In this document: piece by piece, positions 20,541-20,756 of the stretch
Position numbering within the stretch: position 1 is the stretch's first letter
Layout: each line of letters starts with the position of its first letter
Origin: Marinosulfonomonas sp.
Lineage (GTDB): Bacteria > Pseudomonadota > Alphaproteobacteria > Rhodobacterales > Rhodobacteraceae
Assembly (NCBI GenBank): GCA_026989405.1
Contig: JALSJL010000170.1
Coordinates: 1-20,756 of the forward strand
DNA length: 20,756 nucleotides
Reading direction: 5' to 3'
Program-made: the position numbers and the translations under genes
Notes under the pieces: model-generated
The model's input: the letters and a program-made list of their open reading frames with translations, nothing else
What the model was told of the DNA's origin: nothing
Databases searched by the model: none

Positions 20541-20756
20541 TCACCGGTTTTCGGATCGCAGCAAGATCAGTTCGATGCGGTTGTTTCTGACGGCCATCGG
20601 GTTTTGCGAGAACGGCTTTCGGTCGGCAAAGCCGGAAACCCGCTGGACACGCTCTTCGGCCAATCCGGCCTCGGAAAGCAGTTGCCGGACCTGGTCTGCC
20701 CGAGCCTGGGAGATGTTCCAGACCGGGTTGCTGACAAGCACGATGGGCCGCGCGCG
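20541..20756 (-). CDS. motB: Flagellar motor protein MotB, C-terminal part (runs off the right edge)
   Basis: The last 71 codons of the gene are present and the frame is open to the edge. The sequence is an OmpA/MotB peptidoglycan-binding C-terminus: ISQARADQVRQLLSEAGL, then VQRVSGFADRKPF, then NPMAVRNNRIELILLR. The NNRIEL ending is the OmpA-like hallmark. MotB anchors the stator to peptidoglycan. The gene precedes flgE, as in Rhodobacteraceae flagellar clusters, which favours MotB over another OmpA-domain lipoprotein. The N-terminal transmembrane helix that would settle it is outside the window. Confidence 0.82.
   Translation of the reverse strand, partial: RARPIVLVSNPVWNISQARADQVRQLLSEAGLAEERVQRVSGFADRKPFSQNPMAVRNNRIELILLRSENR

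Noticed and set aside
1..20756. tRNA, rRNA, CRISPR array, insertion sequence or att site
   Set aside because: No clover-leaf arms, array-like repeats, transposase motifs or long terminal repeats were seen on reading; I could not run a search.

Overview
The window looks like the chromosome of a flagellated, GC-rich alphaproteobacterium, most likely a member of the Rhodobacteraceae (Roseobacter-type). This rests on the gene order motB-flgE-flgK-flgL-flgI, the MotB C-terminal sequence and the dense ATGA-coupled operons. It is inference from familiarity, not from a database search.

Region 1 (1-2834) is a divergent pair. On the minus strand is the N-terminal part of a SorC/DeoR-type (LsrR-like) sugar-responsive regulator that runs off the left edge. 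On the plus strand is a complete fusion of a class II aldolase and a short-chain dehydrogenase (rhamnulose-1-phosphate aldolase/lactaldehyde dehydrogenase type). A 7-bp-armed palindrome holding TTGACA on both strands sits between them.

Region 2 (2831-15376, all minus strand) is a tight run of 13 genes, read right to left. They are a flavin monooxygenase/old-yellow-enzyme fusion, an SDR, a MarR regulator, a crotonase, an acyl-CoA dehydrogenase, an aryl-CoA ligase, a complete branched-chain-type ABC importer (SBP, LivH, LivM, LivG, LivF), a 4-hydroxybenzoyl-CoA-type thioesterase and a RidA-family protein. The gene content closely matches the aerobic 2-aminobenzoate (anthranilate) CoA pathway described in Azoarcus evansii: ligase, 2-aminobenzoyl-CoA monooxygenase/reductase, three beta-oxidation enzymes, ABC binding protein, MarR regulator and a YjgF/'translation inhibitor' protein. 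The implied scheme is import of an aromatic acid, CoA activation, dearomatising hydroxylation/reduction, then a beta-oxidation-like route on CoA thioesters. RidA could handle the enamine nitrogen and the thioesterase could release stalled CoA. An inverted repeat upstream of the first gene is a candidate MarR operator. Three features depart from textbook family members: a crotonase lacking the usual first Glu, a RidA lacking its Arg, and an OYE domain with Ala at the usual Cys position.

Region 3 (15545-20756, minus strand) is part of a flagellar cluster: the C-terminus of MotB, then flgE, flgK, flgL and flgI. A CtrA-like site lies ahead of flgE. No convincing terminator separates flgI from the catabolic operon. 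I saw no tRNA, rRNA, CRISPR, insertion sequence or attachment site.
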